A stretch of DNA of 64,000 bases from Mycolicibacterium litorale (GCF_014218295.1 NZ_AP023287.1:1116001-1180000); one strand, 5' to 3'; positions 20,201 to 30,008 are shown, counted from the first letter of the stretch. Notes: generated by a model from the sequence alone, not told the origin. Made by a program: numbers and translations.

Positions 20201-20932
20201 GTGAATTCGGCTTACCATCGGCGGGTGGCTTTTCCCAGCGAGCTTGGGAACTCGACGTCGAGGCAGCTGCGCAGCACATCGGCGACGTTGATTGTTCCCG
20301 TAGGTTCCACCGAACAACATGGACCCCACCTGCCGCTGGACACCGACACCCGCATCGCCACCGCGGTGGCCCGGGAGGTTGCGCGCTCGCTGACCCCGGC
20401 GTGGTCGCTGGCGCCGGCCGTCGGCTACGGCGCCAGCGGTGAGCACGAGAGTTTCCCCGGCACGATCTCGATCGGCACCGCGGCCCTGCGGCTGCTGCTG
20501 GTGGAGTTCGGCAGGTCCGCCACCAACTGGGCATCGCGCGTGGTGTTCCTCAACGGTCACGGCGGCAACACCGAGGCGCTGGCCGGCGCGACCGCGCTGC
20601 TGCGCTACGAGGACCGCGACGTCGCCTGGTGCGCATGCCTCGCGAAGGACTCCGATGCGCATGCGGGCCACACCGAAACGTCCGTACTGCTGCACATCTC
20701 GCCGGACGACGTCCACACCGACCACTGGCAGCGCGGTAACACCGCACCGTTGCGTGAGCTGATGCCCCGACTGCGTCAGGGCGGTGTGGCCGCGGTCAGT
20801 GACGTCGGTGTGCTCGGTGATCCCACCACCGCGACCCGCGACGAGGGCGCGCGGCTCTTCGACGAGATGGTCCAGCAGTGCGCGGACCGCATCGCGCACT
20901 GGGCGCCGGACCGCAACGGGATGCTGCGATGA
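20201..20932 (+). CDS. mftE: Mycofactocin precursor peptidase (creatininase family)
   Basis: A 243-residue metal-dependent peptidase that releases the modified Val-Tyr-derived C-terminus of MftA. Metal-binding elements are [28 protein letters not shown] and [10 protein letters not shown]. The GTG at 20201 (VNSAYHRRV) was chosen because this segment resembles the N-terminus of known MftE proteins; a GTG at 20225 is an alternative. The stop overlaps the mftF ATG (ATGA). Confidence 0.93.
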   Translation: MNSAYHRRVAFPSELGNSTSRQLRSTSATLIVPVGSTEQHGPHLPLDTDTRIATAVAREVARSLTPAWSLAPAVGYGASGEHESFPGTISIGTAALRLLLVEFGRSATNWASRVVFLNGHGGNTEALAGATALLRYEDRDVAWCACLAKDSDAHAGHTETSVLLHISPDDVHTDHWQRGNTAPLRELMPRLRQGGVAAVSDVGVLGDPTTATRDEGARLFDEMVQQCADRIAHWAPDRNGMLR

Positions 20933-22341
20933 CCGGACCCAGGCTTCCCGACGGCTTCGCTGTGCAGGTCGACCGGCGCGTCAAGGTCCTCGGTGAAGGC
21001 GCCGCCCTGCTCGGCGGCTCGCCGACCCGGCTGTTGCGGCTCGCGCCGGCCGCCCAGACCATGCTCAGCGGCGGCCGCCTCGAGGTCCACGACGCCCAGA
21101 GCGCGCAACTGGCGCGCACGTTGCTCGACGCCACGGTCGCCCATCCGCGGCCGGCGGGCGGACCGTCGCACCGCGACGTGACGATCGTGATCCCGGTGCG
21201 CGACAACCTCTTCAAGTTGCAGCGGCTCCTCGGCTCGTTGCGCGGCCTTCGGGTGATCGTCGTGGACGACGGCTCGGCGCAACCCGTCGAGCCGAGTGAC
21301 TTCGCCGGCGTGCACTGCGACGTACACCTCATCCGGCACGAGTTCAGCAGGGGGCCGGCGGCTGCCCGCAACACCGGCGCCGCGGCCAGCTCCACCGACT
21401 TCGTCGCGTTCCTCGACTCCGACGTCGTGCCGCGCCGCGGCTGGCTCGAGGCGTTGCTGGGCCATTTCTGCGATCCGGCGGTGGCGCTGGTGGCGCCGCG
21501 CATCGTCGGGATGCGCACCGCCGACAACCCGGTGGCCCGTTACGAGGCGGTGCGCTCGTCGCTCGACCTCGGGTTGCGGGAGGCGCCGGTGGTCCCGTAC
21601 GGCCCGGTCTCCTACGTGCCGAGTGCGGCGATCATCTGCCGACGGCGGGCGCTCGAAGACGTCGGCGGATTCGACGAGACGCTCCGGTCGGGCGAGGACG
21701 TCGACCTGTGCTGGCGGCTCGTGGAGGCCGGTGCGCGGCTGCGCTACGAGCCGATCGCCCTGGTGGCCCACGACCACCGCACCGACCTGGGGGAGTGGTT
21801 CCAGCGCAAGGCGTTCTACGGCGAGTCCGCGGCGCCGCTGTCGGTCCGGCATCCGGGCAAGACCGCGCCTCTGGTGATCTCGGGCTGGACGCTGGTCGTC
21901 TGGGTGCTGATGGCGATGGGCAGCTGCCTCGGGTACGTGGCGTCGATGATCGCCGCGGGCCTGACCGCGCGGCGGGTCGCCAACTCGCTGCGCACCGTGG
22001 AGACCCAACCGCGGCAGGTCGCCGCGATCGCCGCGGGGGGATTGTGGTCTGCGGCGCTGCAATTGGCGTCGGCCATCTGCCGGCACTACTGGCCGATCGC
22101 GCTGCTGGCGGCCGTCCTGTCGCGCCGCTGCCGGCAGGCGGTATTGGTCGCCGCGGTGGTCGACGGCGTGGCCGACTGGGCGGCCCGGCGCGGCAACACC
22201 GACGATGACACCAAACAGGTGGGGCTGCTCACCTACCTGCTGTTGCGCCGGCTCGACGACATCGCCTACGGGCTGGGGCTGTGGACCGGAGTGGTCCGTG
22301 AGCGGCACCTCGGTGCGCTCAAACCACAGATCCGGACGTGA
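20929..22341 (+). CDS. mftF: Mycofactocin glycosyltransferase
   Basis: A 470-residue GT2-family enzyme that adds the beta-1,4-glucan tail of mycofactocins. The GT-A domain runs from about residue 85 ([32 protein letters not shown] as the DxD-like site, [19 protein letters not shown]); C-terminal hydrophobic helices (residues about 310-410) suggest membrane association. The start overlaps mftE by 4 nt. It lies 6 nt before mftG. Confidence 0.94.
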   Translation: MTGPRLPDGFAVQVDRRVKVLGEGAALLGGSPTRLLRLAPAAQTMLSGGRLEVHDAQSAQLARTLLDATVAHPRPAGGPSHRDVTIVIPVRDNLFKLQRLLGSLRGLRVIVVDDGSAQPVEPSDFAGVHCDVHLIRHEFSRGPAAARNTGAAASSTDFVAFLDSDVVPRRGWLEALLGHFCDPAVALVAPRIVGMRTADNPVARYEAVRSSLDLGLREAPVVPYGPVSYVPSAAIICRRRALEDVGGFDETLRSGEDVDLCWRLVEAGARLRYEPIALVAHDHRTDLGEWFQRKAFYGESAAPLSVRHPGKTAPLVISGWTLVVWVLMAMGSCLGYVASMIAAGLTARRVANSLRTVETQPRQVAAIAAGGLWSAALQLASAICRHYWPIALLAAVLSRRCRQAVLVAAVVDGVADWAARRGNTDDDTKQVGLLTYLLLRRLDDIAYGLGLWTGVVRERHLGALKPQIRT

Positions 22342-22347
22342 CACCCC

Positions 22348-23790
22348 TTGATCGCAGATGCACACGTCGACGTTCTGATCGTCGGTGCCGGAAGCGCCGG
22401 ATCGGTGTTGGCCGAACGGCTTTCCGCCGACCCCAGCTGCCGGGTGACCGTGGTGGAAGCGGGCCCCGCGCCGTCGGACCCGCGGGTGGCACAGCAGATC
22501 GACAACGGGCTGCGGTTGCCCATCGGCGCTGCCAGCTCAGTGGTGCGGCACTACATCACGACGCTCACCGACGCACCGCCCCGCCGCAGCCAGATCACCC
22601 GCGGTGCCGTCGTCGGCGGCTCGGGGGCGGTCAACGGCGGATACTTCTGCCGTGGTCTGCCCGCCGATTTCGACGGGTGGCGGATCCCCGGGTGGGCGTG
22701 GCGCGATGTGCTGCCGCACTTCAGGGCCATCGAGACCGATGTGGATTTCCGGGGACCGCTGCACGGGGCGGACGGCCCCATCAAGGTGCGCCGCGTGCGC
22801 GACTTCGACGGCTGTACGGCCTCGTTCGTCGCCGCCACACGCGATGCGGGCTTCCCGTGGGTCGAGGACCTCAGCGGGCTGGACACGGATTCTCCTGCCG
22901 CGGGCGTGGGCGCGGTGCCGTTGAACATCGACAGCGGCACGCGCACCGGGCCGGGTGGCGCCTTCCTGCAACCGGCGCTGGAACGCGGCAACGTCGAGTT
23001 GCTGTCCGACACCCGGGTCTCGGCCATCCGGATCACGGGGGGTCGTGCCACCGCGGTGGAGTGCGCCGGACCCGCCGGCCGTCATACCGTCACCGCCGAC
23101 CGGATCGTGTTGTGTGCCGGTGCGATCGGCAGCGCGCAGCTGCTGATGGTGTCGGGCATCGGGCCGTCGGATCGCTTGCGTGAGTTGGGGATTCGAGTGC
23201 GAGCGGATCTGCCCGTCGGCGCCTCCACGTCCGACCATCCCGAATGGGTGATCCCGGTGGGTTGGACGCCGACCCACGATCTGCCGCCCTTGGAGGCGGT
23301 CCTGCTGACCGAGTCTGGAATCGAGATACGCCCGTACACAACCGGATTCGCTGCGATGGTGCACGGTCCCGGGCACGACCCGGCGGATCGGCCGCACATC
23401 GGTGTCGCGTTGATGCGCCCGCGGTCGCGGGGGAGGGTGACCCTGGCGTCCGCCGATCCGCTGGTGCCACCGGTGATCGAGCACCGTTACGACAGTGAGC
23501 CCGCCGATGTGGCCGACCTCGCAGCGGGAGCGGAGCTGGCGTACGAGATCGCCCGGGGCATCGTGGAATCCGACGAGCCCTCATGGTCGACGTCACAGCA
23601 TCTGGCCGGTACGACGCCGATGGGGAACGACGACGATCCCCGGGCGGTGCTCGACGAACAGTGCCGGGTCCGTGGCATCGACGGCCTGTGGGTGGTCGAC
23701 GGTTCGGTGATGCCCGCGCTCACCAGTCGCGGCCCGCACGCCACGATCGCGATGATCGGGCACCGCGCCGCGGAGTTCATCGCGGGGTGA
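22348..23790 (+). CDS. mftG: Mycofactocin GMC oxidoreductase
   Basis: A 480-residue glucose-methanol-choline family flavoprotein. The FAD fold VDVLIVGAGSAGSVLAERL is at the N-terminus, GAVVGGSGAVNGGYFCRG follows, and the C-terminal catalytic region has QHLAGTTPMG and TSRGPHATIAMIGHRAAEF. MftG links mycofactocinol oxidation to the respiratory chain in M. smegmatis. The only in-frame start that fits is TTG at 22348, 6 nt after mftF. It ends by overlapping the convergent racemase-like gene by 14 nt. Confidence 0.92.
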   Translation: MIADAHVDVLIVGAGSAGSVLAERLSADPSCRVTVVEAGPAPSDPRVAQQIDNGLRLPIGAASSVVRHYITTLTDAPPRRSQITRGAVVGGSGAVNGGYFCRGLPADFDGWRIPGWAWRDVLPHFRAIETDVDFRGPLHGADGPIKVRRVRDFDGCTASFVAATRDAGFPWVEDLSGLDTDSPAAGVGAVPLNIDSGTRTGPGGAFLQPALERGNVELLSDTRVSAIRITGGRATAVECAGPAGRHTVTADRIVLCAGAIGSAQLLMVSGIGPSDRLRELGIRVRADLPVGASTSDHPEWVIPVGWTPTHDLPPLEAVLLTESGIEIRPYTTGFAAMVHGPGHDPADRPHIGVALMRPRSRGRVTLASADPLVPPVIEHRYDSEPADVADLAAGAELAYEIARGIVESDEPSWSTSQHLAGTTPMGNDDDPRAVLDEQCRVRGIDGLWVVDGSVMPALTSRGPHATIAMIGHRAAEFIAG

Positions 23791-24439
23791 GCGGCGCCAG
23801 CGCCTCGGCCAGCCGGGTCGCGGCCACCACTCCGTCGATTATCGGTACGCCCAGCCGCCGGCTCAGCGGTTGGGCGAAACGGGCCATCGCGGCGCAGCCC
23901 AGCACGATCGAACGGCTGCCGTCGGTTCGCAACGCGTGCTCGCACAGGTCGGCGATCGGTTCGATGGTGTGTGGGTCGGCGTCGATCCGCAGCACCGGGA
24001 TGTCGCAGGCGTACACGCCAAGACATGCATGGGGCGTGTAGGACTTGGCGAGCTGCCAACCGCGCGGCACCGTCGCCGACATCGACGTCACCACCGAGAA
24101 GGTGCCGGCGAGCAGGGTGGCGGCGTGCATGGCGGCCTGCGCGATGCCGAGGACCGGCGCGTCGAGAAGCGCCCGCGCCCCCTCGAGGCCGGGATCGCCG
24201 AAACAGGCGATCACGTAGGCGTCAGGGCGGTCCTTCGTCCGCTCACCCGCGTGCCGCAGGACGTCCAGAAGGTATGGCACACAACGATGTTCGTCGTCGT
24301 CGCTCTCGATGCTGGCCGGTCCGCGGTCCGGGTTGGCCGCCTCGACGACCGTGGTGGGCCGGGCCGCCGCTGCCGCGCCCGCGGCGATGGCGCTGGTCAT
24401 CGACGCCGTCGTGTTGGGATTGACCAGGAGCAACCGCAC
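23777..24439 (-). CDS. Asp/Glu or hydantoin racemase superfamily protein
   Basis: A 220-residue protein with two Rossmann-like halves of the aspartate/glutamate racemase fold: RLLLVNPNTTASMT at the start, the first catalytic Cys in VIACFGDPG, VTSMSA, and the second Cys in VLGCAAMA. These features match hydantoin-racemase-like proteins. GTG start at 24439; longer frames lack support. It is convergent with mftG, with a 14-nt overlap, and has no obvious operon partner. The true substrate could be a hydantoin, Asp/Glu, or maleate-like acid. Confidence 0.8.
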   Translation of the reverse strand: MRLLLVNPNTTASMTSAIAAGAAAAARPTTVVEAANPDRGPASIESDDDEHRCVPYLLDVLRHAGERTKDRPDAYVIACFGDPGLEGARALLDAPVLGIAQAAMHAATLLAGTFSVVTSMSATVPRGWQLAKSYTPHACLGVYACDIPVLRIDADPHTIEPIADLCEHALRTDGSRSIVLGCAAMARFAQPLSRRLGVPIIDGVVAATRLAEALAPLTPR

Positions 24440-24485
24440 GCACGCCAGATTAGTGGCGTGGCGTTTCGGCGGGGTTGCGTGCCGG

Positions 24486-26096
24486 CTACGGGTTGCGGTG
24501 GCCGCGGACCCGGCGGGCCCGGGGTCGGGCCAGGCCGCGGCGTAGCGCGCGGAGTTGGCGTCCGTCGCGCCCCGGAGACCACAGGCCGATGAACACACCC
24601 GCGACGAGCAGAGCCACCGACAGCACCGTCATGGACAGGTCCATGGCCGACAGGAACGCCCGCTGGGCTTCGAGGGACAGCACCTGCCCCGCCGGGCCCA
24701 TCCGCGCGGCGACCTCGAGTGCCTGGGCCAGCGATTCGAGTGCAGGGCCACGGACCTGTTCGGGGAAGGCGCCCAGCGCCGGCGCCAGCAGATGTTCGTA
24801 CTGGGCGGCCAGGACGGACCCGGCCGCGGCGATGCCCACTGCCGCGCCCACCTCGCGGGTGGTGTCGTTGACCGCCGAGGCCACCCCCTGCTTGTCGTCG
24901 GGCGCGGCATTCATGATCGCCGAAGTGGTTGGCGCCGTGCACATCCCGATGCCCGCGCTGATGATCAGCAGCGGCCACGCCAGGTCGAAGAACGACGAGT
25001 CGACCTCGAGCGTCCGCATACACAGCAGGCCCGCGGCGATCAGGACCAGCCCGCTCACCACGGCGGCCCGCAGACCGATCCGCGGCGACCACAGATGGGT
25101 GGTGGCGCCGAGTACGAGCACCGGAATGGCCAGTGGCACGAGGGCGAAGGCCGTCTGCAAGGCGGTGTAGCCCAGCACCAGCTGCATGTACTGCATGACG
25201 ACGAAGAAGAACCCGAAGTTCGCGGCGAACAGACACGTGATGCCGATGGCGCCGGTCGCGAAGTCCGGGCGTTTGAACAGCCGGATGTCGAGCAGCGGAT
25301 GCGTGCGGTGCAGTTGCACCAGCGCGAACGCCACCGTCAGCACCACCCCGGCGACCATGGAGCCCCACACCAGCGGGTCGAGCCAGCCCTGTGCCGGGGC
25401 CTCGATGACCCCGAAGACGAAGACCGCCACCGCCGTGGCGATGAGTGCGCCGCCGATCCAGTCGATGGGGGTGCGGTGCTCGTCGCGCGACGAGCGGATC
25501 GTGCAGGTGAGGATCAGCAGCCCCACGCTGGCCGCGGTGAGCGCCCAGAACACCGACTGCCACTCGAAGAAGTGCAGCAGCGTGCCGGTGCCGAGGAATC
25601 CGACCACCGCGCCGGAGCCCGCGACGCCGGCCCAGATGCCGACGGCCTTGTTGCGCTCGGCCTTCGGATACGCGGCGGTCAGCAGCGACAGGGTGGCCGG
25701 CATGATGAACGCCGCTCCCGCCCCCGCCACCGCCCTGGCGACGATGATCTGCACGGGATCGTCGAAGATCACCGGCGCGAACGACGCCAGCCCGAAGATC
25801 ACCAGACCGGTCAGCAGTGCGCCGCGCCTGCCGTAGCGGTCACCGATGGCACCCGCGGGTAGGAGCAGACAGGCCAGCGCCAGGGTGTAGCCGTCGACCA
25901 CCCAGGTGAGCTGGCTCTGGGTCGCCGACGTCTGCAGCGCGATGTCGGGCAGTGCCGCGTTGAGCGCCACCATCGACGCGATGACCGTGAGCACGTCGAG
26001 GCAGGCGACCGTCAGAAGCCAGTGGCGGGCGCGGGTGGACATGCCACCGATCGCGGAGTCCGAGGGTCGTTCGGGCCGGGCGAGAGTGTCGACCAT
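24486..26096 (-). CDS. DHA2-type MFS drug exporter (14 TM)
   Basis: A 536-residue proton-coupled exporter of the EmrB/QacA type. It has the WVVDGYTLALACLLLPAG helix, the MFS motif GDRYGRRGALLTG, and RAVAGAGAAFIMPATLSLL (antiporter motif C region). Hydrophobic segments fit 14 helices. It is divergent from a TetR regulator at 26189; the gap carries two similar 15-bp dyads, so substrate-induced derepression is likely. Confidence 0.9.
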   Translation of the reverse strand: MVDTLARPERPSDSAIGGMSTRARHWLLTVACLDVLTVIASMVALNAALPDIALQTSATQSQLTWVVDGYTLALACLLLPAGAIGDRYGRRGALLTGLVIFGLASFAPVIFDDPVQIIVARAVAGAGAAFIMPATLSLLTAAYPKAERNKAVGIWAGVAGSGAVVGFLGTGTLLHFFEWQSVFWALTAASVGLLILTCTIRSSRDEHRTPIDWIGGALIATAVAVFVFGVIEAPAQGWLDPLVWGSMVAGVVLTVAFALVQLHRTHPLLDIRLFKRPDFATGAIGITCLFAANFGFFFVVMQYMQLVLGYTALQTAFALVPLAIPVLVLGATTHLWSPRIGLRAAVVSGLVLIAAGLLCMRTLEVDSSFFDLAWPLLIISAGIGMCTAPTTSAIMNAAPDDKQGVASAVNDTTREVGAAVGIAAAGSVLAAQYEHLLAPALGAFPEQVRGPALESLAQALEVAARMGPAGQVLSLEAQRAFLSAMDLSMTVLSVALLVAGVFIGLWSPGRDGRQLRALRRGLARPRARRVRGHRNP

Positions 26097-26125
26097 GCGC
26101 CTCTCCTGGGCTGATGTTGATTTTT

Positions 26126-26160
26126 GAGACTAGCAGTCTCGTAGTAAGACGAATGGTCTT
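26126..26160. promoter_or_regulatory. Tandem TetR operators, RAGAC-N5-GTCTY
   Basis: Two 15-bp dyads, GAGACTAGCAGTCTC (26126-26140, perfect 6-bp arms) and AAGACGAATGGTCTT (26146-26160), share RAGAC-N5-GTCTY, with centres 20 bp apart. They lie between the divergent MFS exporter and the TetR gene. Confidence 0.8.
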
Positions 26161-26188
26161 GTTACCCGGCTGAGGGATGATGTAAACG

Positions 26189-26845
26189 ATGACCGACGTC
26201 AATGGTGACCCCCGCCCGGCGCGCTCGCGGGCCCGCCTGCTCGACGCCGCGACGGCGCTGCTGCGATCCGGTGGCCCCAGCGCGGTGACGATCGACGCCG
26301 TGACCCGCACCTCGAACGTCGCCCGCGCCACGCTCTACCGGCATTTCGGCAGCGCGAACGATCTGCTGGCCGCCGCCTTCCAGAGCCTGCTGCAGCCGGC
26401 GCCCATGCCGCCGCTCGAAGGCACGCTGCGTGAGCAGCTCCTCGCCGTGGTGGTCGGCTGGTCGGATGCGATCTCCGAGGTGCCGACCACGCTGGCCGCC
26501 ATGACCTGGCTGGCGTCCGGACCCGATCTCGGGCCGTGGGCGCAGGCCCGCGACGCCGACACCGGCAGTCCCGTCGCGTCGCTGCGGGAGCGGATCATGC
26601 AGTCCTACGCGGCTCCGTTCGACGCCATCTTCGACGGGCCGAAAGCCGCCGAACTCGATCTGGCCGAAGCCGACCGCATCCAGGCCATCGCCCTGCTGAT
26701 CGGCCCGCTGATCCTCGGCCGCCTGAGCACGCTGGCCGACTTCGACTATCACGCCTGCGCCGAGGCGGCCGTGGACGGCTTCCTGGCCACCCACGGCCGG
26801 CGGCGGGGGGTCAGCGCACCGAGTATCGAATCGGCAGGTGCTTGA
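26189..26845 (+). CDS. TetR family regulator of the adjacent MFS exporter
   Basis: A 218-residue TetR protein. The N-terminal helix-turn-helix (RLLDAATALLRSGGPSAVTIDAVTRTSNVARATLYRHFGSANDLLAAAF) is canonical and is followed by a ligand-binding domain. It is divergent from the MFS exporter, with twin operator-like dyads in the gap. The effector is probably the exported compound. Its last 35 nt overlap the 3' end of the convergent P450 gene. Confidence 0.9.
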   Translation: MTDVNGDPRPARSRARLLDAATALLRSGGPSAVTIDAVTRTSNVARATLYRHFGSANDLLAAAFQSLLQPAPMPPLEGTLREQLLAVVVGWSDAISEVPTTLAAMTWLASGPDLGPWAQARDADTGSPVASLRERIMQSYAAPFDAIFDGPKAAELDLAEADRIQAIALLIGPLILGRLSTLADFDYHACAEAAVDGFLATHGRRRGVSAPSIESAGA

Positions 26846-28073
26846 GGCCGCCGACGAAGGTGGTCGCCGACAGCTCCGGTGTGCCCGCCAGCTCGATGCC
26901 GTCCAGCCGCGGCAGGAGCTCGGTGAACAGGCTGTTCATCTCCATTCGCGCGAGGGCGGCGCCGAGGCAGAAGTGCACGCCGTACCCGAAGGACAGGTGT
27001 TTGTTGGGGTCGCGCGCCACGTCGAAGCGGAAGGGCTCGTCGAAGACCTCCTCGTCCCGGTTGCCCGAAACATAGGCGAGGTAGACGGATTCGCCCTGAG
27101 CGATCGGCACGCCGCGCACCGTGGTGTCCTCTGCGGCGGTGCGCATGAACTCCTTGACCGGGGTGGACCACCGGATCATCTCCTCCACCGCGGTGCCCAT
27201 CAGGCTCGGATCGTCCTTGAGCCGCTGGAGTTCACCGGGGTTCTCGATGAGGGCGTGCAGCCCGCCGGAGATCGCATCCTTGGTGGTGTCGTGGCCGGCG
27301 CTGGCGACGATCACGTAGTAGGAGGCCGTGTCGACGTCGGACAGCGGCTCACCGTCGATGCGCCCGTTGGCGATCGCCGAGGCCAGGTCGTCGGTGGGGT
27401 TGGCCCGCCGCGACGCGGTCAGCTGCGAGAAGTAGGCGAAGAAGTCGAGCAGCACCGCCATCTGTTCCTCGGGCGTGGTGCCGCGTTTGTACTCGTCGTC
27501 GTCGCCGCCGAACATCTCCTGGGTCAGCGTGTGCATCCGGCCGAAGTCCTCTTCGGGCAGGCCCAGCAGCGACATGATCACGTAGAGCGGGAAGTTGACC
27601 GCGATCTCGGTGACGAAGTCGCATTCGGGGCCGATGTCACGCATCCGGTCGACGTAGCGCTTGGCGAGTTCGTCGACGCGCACCTTCAGGGCGCGCATCG
27701 CCTTGGGGCGGAACCAGTCCGCGCCGATCGCGCGCACCTTGCGGTGGTGCGGATCGTCCATGTGGATCAGCGTGCGCAGACCCATTCCCGCCTCGAGCTG
27801 CGCCTTGGCGAGATCGTCGGCCTGCGCGGTGGCCAGCAGTGGCCGCGGCTCCGACAGGAAGAGGTCGTTCGCCCGCTCGATCGCCATGATGTCTTCGTGC
27901 TTGGTGATCGCCCAGAACGGCCGGTACGGCGGGTTGTCCACCCACGCCACCGGGTTGGTCGCCCGCAGGCGGCTCAATGCCGCATGCAGCCGCCGGTCGT
28001 CGGCGTAGGCCGTGGGATCGGCCAGCACCTTGGCGGCTTCTTGCGACTCCTGATCGACGGTCGGCGTGCTCAT
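26811..28073 (-). CDS. Cytochrome P450
   Basis: A 420-residue bacterial P450. The I-helix has SAGHDTT, the K-helix ExxR appears in EEMIRW, and the haem-binding loop FGYGVHFCLGAALARME places the axial Cys at residue 369. The ATG at 28073 is preceded by GAGGAG. CYP family number is not assigned here. No ferredoxin gene is adjacent; the ferredoxin reductase at 13541 could serve it, but this is only a possibility. A fragment of a second, related P450 lies immediately upstream (28181-28285). Confidence 0.93.
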   Translation of the reverse strand: MSTPTVDQESQEAAKVLADPTAYADDRRLHAALSRLRATNPVAWVDNPPYRPFWAITKHEDIMAIERANDLFLSEPRPLLATAQADDLAKAQLEAGMGLRTLIHMDDPHHRKVRAIGADWFRPKAMRALKVRVDELAKRYVDRMRDIGPECDFVTEIAVNFPLYVIMSLLGLPEEDFGRMHTLTQEMFGGDDDEYKRGTTPEEQMAVLLDFFAYFSQLTASRRANPTDDLASAIANGRIDGEPLSDVDTASYYVIVASAGHDTTKDAISGGLHALIENPGELQRLKDDPSLMGTAVEEMIRWSTPVKEFMRTAAEDTTVRGVPIAQGESVYLAYVSGNRDEEVFDEPFRFDVARDPNKHLSFGYGVHFCLGAALARMEMNSLFTELLPRLDGIELAGTPELSATTFVGGLKHLPIRYSVR

Positions 28074-28180
28074 CGGGCTCCTCACATGAACCGCAGTCTT
28101 GACGGGTGTCAAGCCAGCAGTCTATGTGATCGGTGACACGTTGGCGACTGTGGGTTGCCTGGGTCACGCCTGCGGAATCC

Positions 28181-28285
28181 GTGTACGGAACACCGGATCG
28201 GCAGATCTTCGAGGCCGCCGATGACGGTGGTGGCGACGAATTCCGGAGCTCCGGCGCCGCGCACCTCGGTGCCGGTGGGGGCGGT
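28181..28285 (-). pseudogene. Relic of a second P450 C-terminus
   Basis: Reading the minus strand gives APEFVATTVIGGLEDLPIRCSV, which aligns without gaps with the last residues of the neighbouring P450 (TPELSATTFVGGLKHLPIRYSV). The stop codon is lost (reading continues HGF) and everything upstream of the last 30-odd codons is gone. This is a decayed copy of a tandem-duplicated or formerly neighbouring P450. The carboxylesterase start region now occupies the site. Confidence 0.8.
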
Positions 28286-28289
28286 GCGC

Positions 28290-29918
28290 ATGGACTCCTC
28301 AGGGCCCTTCGTCAGTAAGGTCGGGGAGGTGCTGCCCGGACCGGTGCGCCGCCGTCTCCTGGCGGCGCTGATGCTCGTGGTCGTCGTGGTGGCCGGATGT
28401 ACGTCGGCCGGGTCCGACCGGCAGAAGACGCCGGCGACCGCCGACCCCGCGGTGGTGCACACCGCCTCCGGCGCCTTGCGCGGCACGGTCGCCCCCGACC
28501 ACCGGTTGTTCGCCGGTATCCCGTACGCCGCCCCGCCGGTGGGCGCGCTGCGGTGGCGGCCGCCCGCGCCGGCCCCGCCATGGGAAGGCGAACGCCAAGC
28601 CACCCGGCCCGGCCCACGGTGTCTGCAGGACCCGGGCAGCGACCCCGAATTCGGCAGGCAGACCGACGAGGACTGTCTGACGCTCAACGTCTGGACGCCG
28701 CCGGTGTCGGACGAGAAGCGCCCGGTCATGGTCTGGATCCACGGCGGCGCGTTCGTCAACGGCAGCGGCGCGATCTACGACGCGCGCTGGCTGGCCGCGC
28801 GCGGTGACATCGTCGTGGTCACCGTCAACTACCGGCTCGGCACGCTCGGGTTCCTGGCCCACCCGGCGCTGGGGGAGCGCGGCGACGTCGGCAACTACGG
28901 GTTGGCCGACCAGCAGGCCGCGCTGCGCTGGGTGCGCGACCACATCGCCGACTTCGGCGGCGACCCGCAGCGGGTGACCGTGGCGGGCGAATCGGCGGGC
29001 GGGATGTCGGTGTGCGACCACCTCGTCGCCCCCGGGTCGGCCGGGCTGTTCGACGCCGCCATCATCCAGAGCGCGCCATGTCAGGCCCAAGCCCCGCTGC
29101 CCGTCGCCGAGCAGCGCAGCCTCGAGTACGCCGCCGGGGTCGGCTGTCCCGACCCGGCCACCGCGGCCGCCTGCCTGCGCGCCTTGCCCGCCGACGAACT
29201 CCGCAAACCGGTGTGGTTCGTCGGGATCGGCGCCGACGACCTGACCGGACCCGTCACCGGGACCTCCGCGCTGCCGGTCGACCCGGTGCGCGCGATCGCG
29301 GACGGGACCGCAGCGCGGGTGCCGGTGCTGATCGGCACCAACCGCGACGAGTTCACCCTCTTCGTCGCGCTGCGCTACCTGCAGCAGGGGGACCGGTACA
29401 CCCCCGACCAGTACCCCGGCCTGCTGGCCGACACATTCGGACCGGCCGCCGCGCAGGTCGCGGCCCGCTATCCGATCGACCGCTACGGCAGCGTCGCGCT
29501 GGCGTACTCGGCCGCGGTGACCGACGGCGAGTTCGCCTGTGTCGCGGACCGGATGGCCGACCGCCTGGCGGGAACGGCGCCCGTCTACGCCTACGAGTTC
29601 AACGACCGCCGAGCGCCCGCCCCCGAACCGCTGCGCACCCTGCCGTTCCCGGTCGGCGCCAGCCACTCACTGGAGTTGCGCTACCTGTTCGACGTCGGCG
29701 GGGCACCGCCGTTGTCGGGGGAGCAGCGCAGGCTCTCGGAGGAGATGATCGACTACTGGAGCGCGTTCGTCGCCACCGGTGCGCCGACGGCTCCGGACGC
29801 CCCGCGGTGGCCGGAATTCGGCGACGGTTCGTACCTGTCGCTGCAACCCGACGGCAGCCGCGTGACGACCGGGTTCGCCGAGGAACACCAGTGCGCTTTC
29901 TGGTCCGGTCTGCCCTAG
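28290..29918 (+). CDS. Type-B carboxylesterase lipoprotein
   Basis: A protein of about 542 residues. The signal segment RRRLLAALMLVVVVVAGC ends in a lipobox, so it is probably lipid-anchored outside the membrane. Catalytic features are the oxyanion-hole segment VWIHGGAFVNGSG, the nucleophile elbow GESAGGMS, the acidic residue region (GTNRDEF) and the His in VGASHSLEL. The ATG at 28290 follows a G-rich site; a GTG at 28344 would give a shorter, more compact lipoprotein signal. It lies between a P450 relic and the S10 promoter. Substrate unknown. Confidence 0.85.
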   Translation: MDSSGPFVSKVGEVLPGPVRRRLLAALMLVVVVVAGCTSAGSDRQKTPATADPAVVHTASGALRGTVAPDHRLFAGIPYAAPPVGALRWRPPAPAPPWEGERQATRPGPRCLQDPGSDPEFGRQTDEDCLTLNVWTPPVSDEKRPVMVWIHGGAFVNGSGAIYDARWLAARGDIVVVTVNYRLGTLGFLAHPALGERGDVGNYGLADQQAALRWVRDHIADFGGDPQRVTVAGESAGGMSVCDHLVAPGSAGLFDAAIIQSAPCQAQAPLPVAEQRSLEYAAGVGCPDPATAAACLRALPADELRKPVWFVGIGADDLTGPVTGTSALPVDPVRAIADGTAARVPVLIGTNRDEFTLFVALRYLQQGDRYTPDQYPGLLADTFGPAAAQVAARYPIDRYGSVALAYSAAVTDGEFACVADRMADRLAGTAPVYAYEFNDRRAPAPEPLRTLPFPVGASHSLELRYLFDVGGAPPLSGEQRRLSEEMIDYWSAFVATGAPTAPDAPRWPEFGDGSYLSLQPDGSRVTTGFAEEHQCAFWSGLP

Positions 29919-29939
29919 CGGCGGGGGTTGTCCGGGGAT

Positions 29940-29968
29940 TTGGACGAGGCCAGGATCTAGGGCATACT
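29940..29968 (+). promoter_or_regulatory. Predicted sigma-A promoter of the S10 operon
   Basis: TTGGAC (29940-29945), 17-bp spacer, CATACT (29963-29968). Transcription should begin about 29975 within GGTTGCCTTG, which is repeated at the spc operon in the same register. Confidence 0.75.
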
Positions 29969-30008
29969 GTTCGGGTTGCCTTGAGCCGGGACGGTGCCTG
30001 TTCGGACC

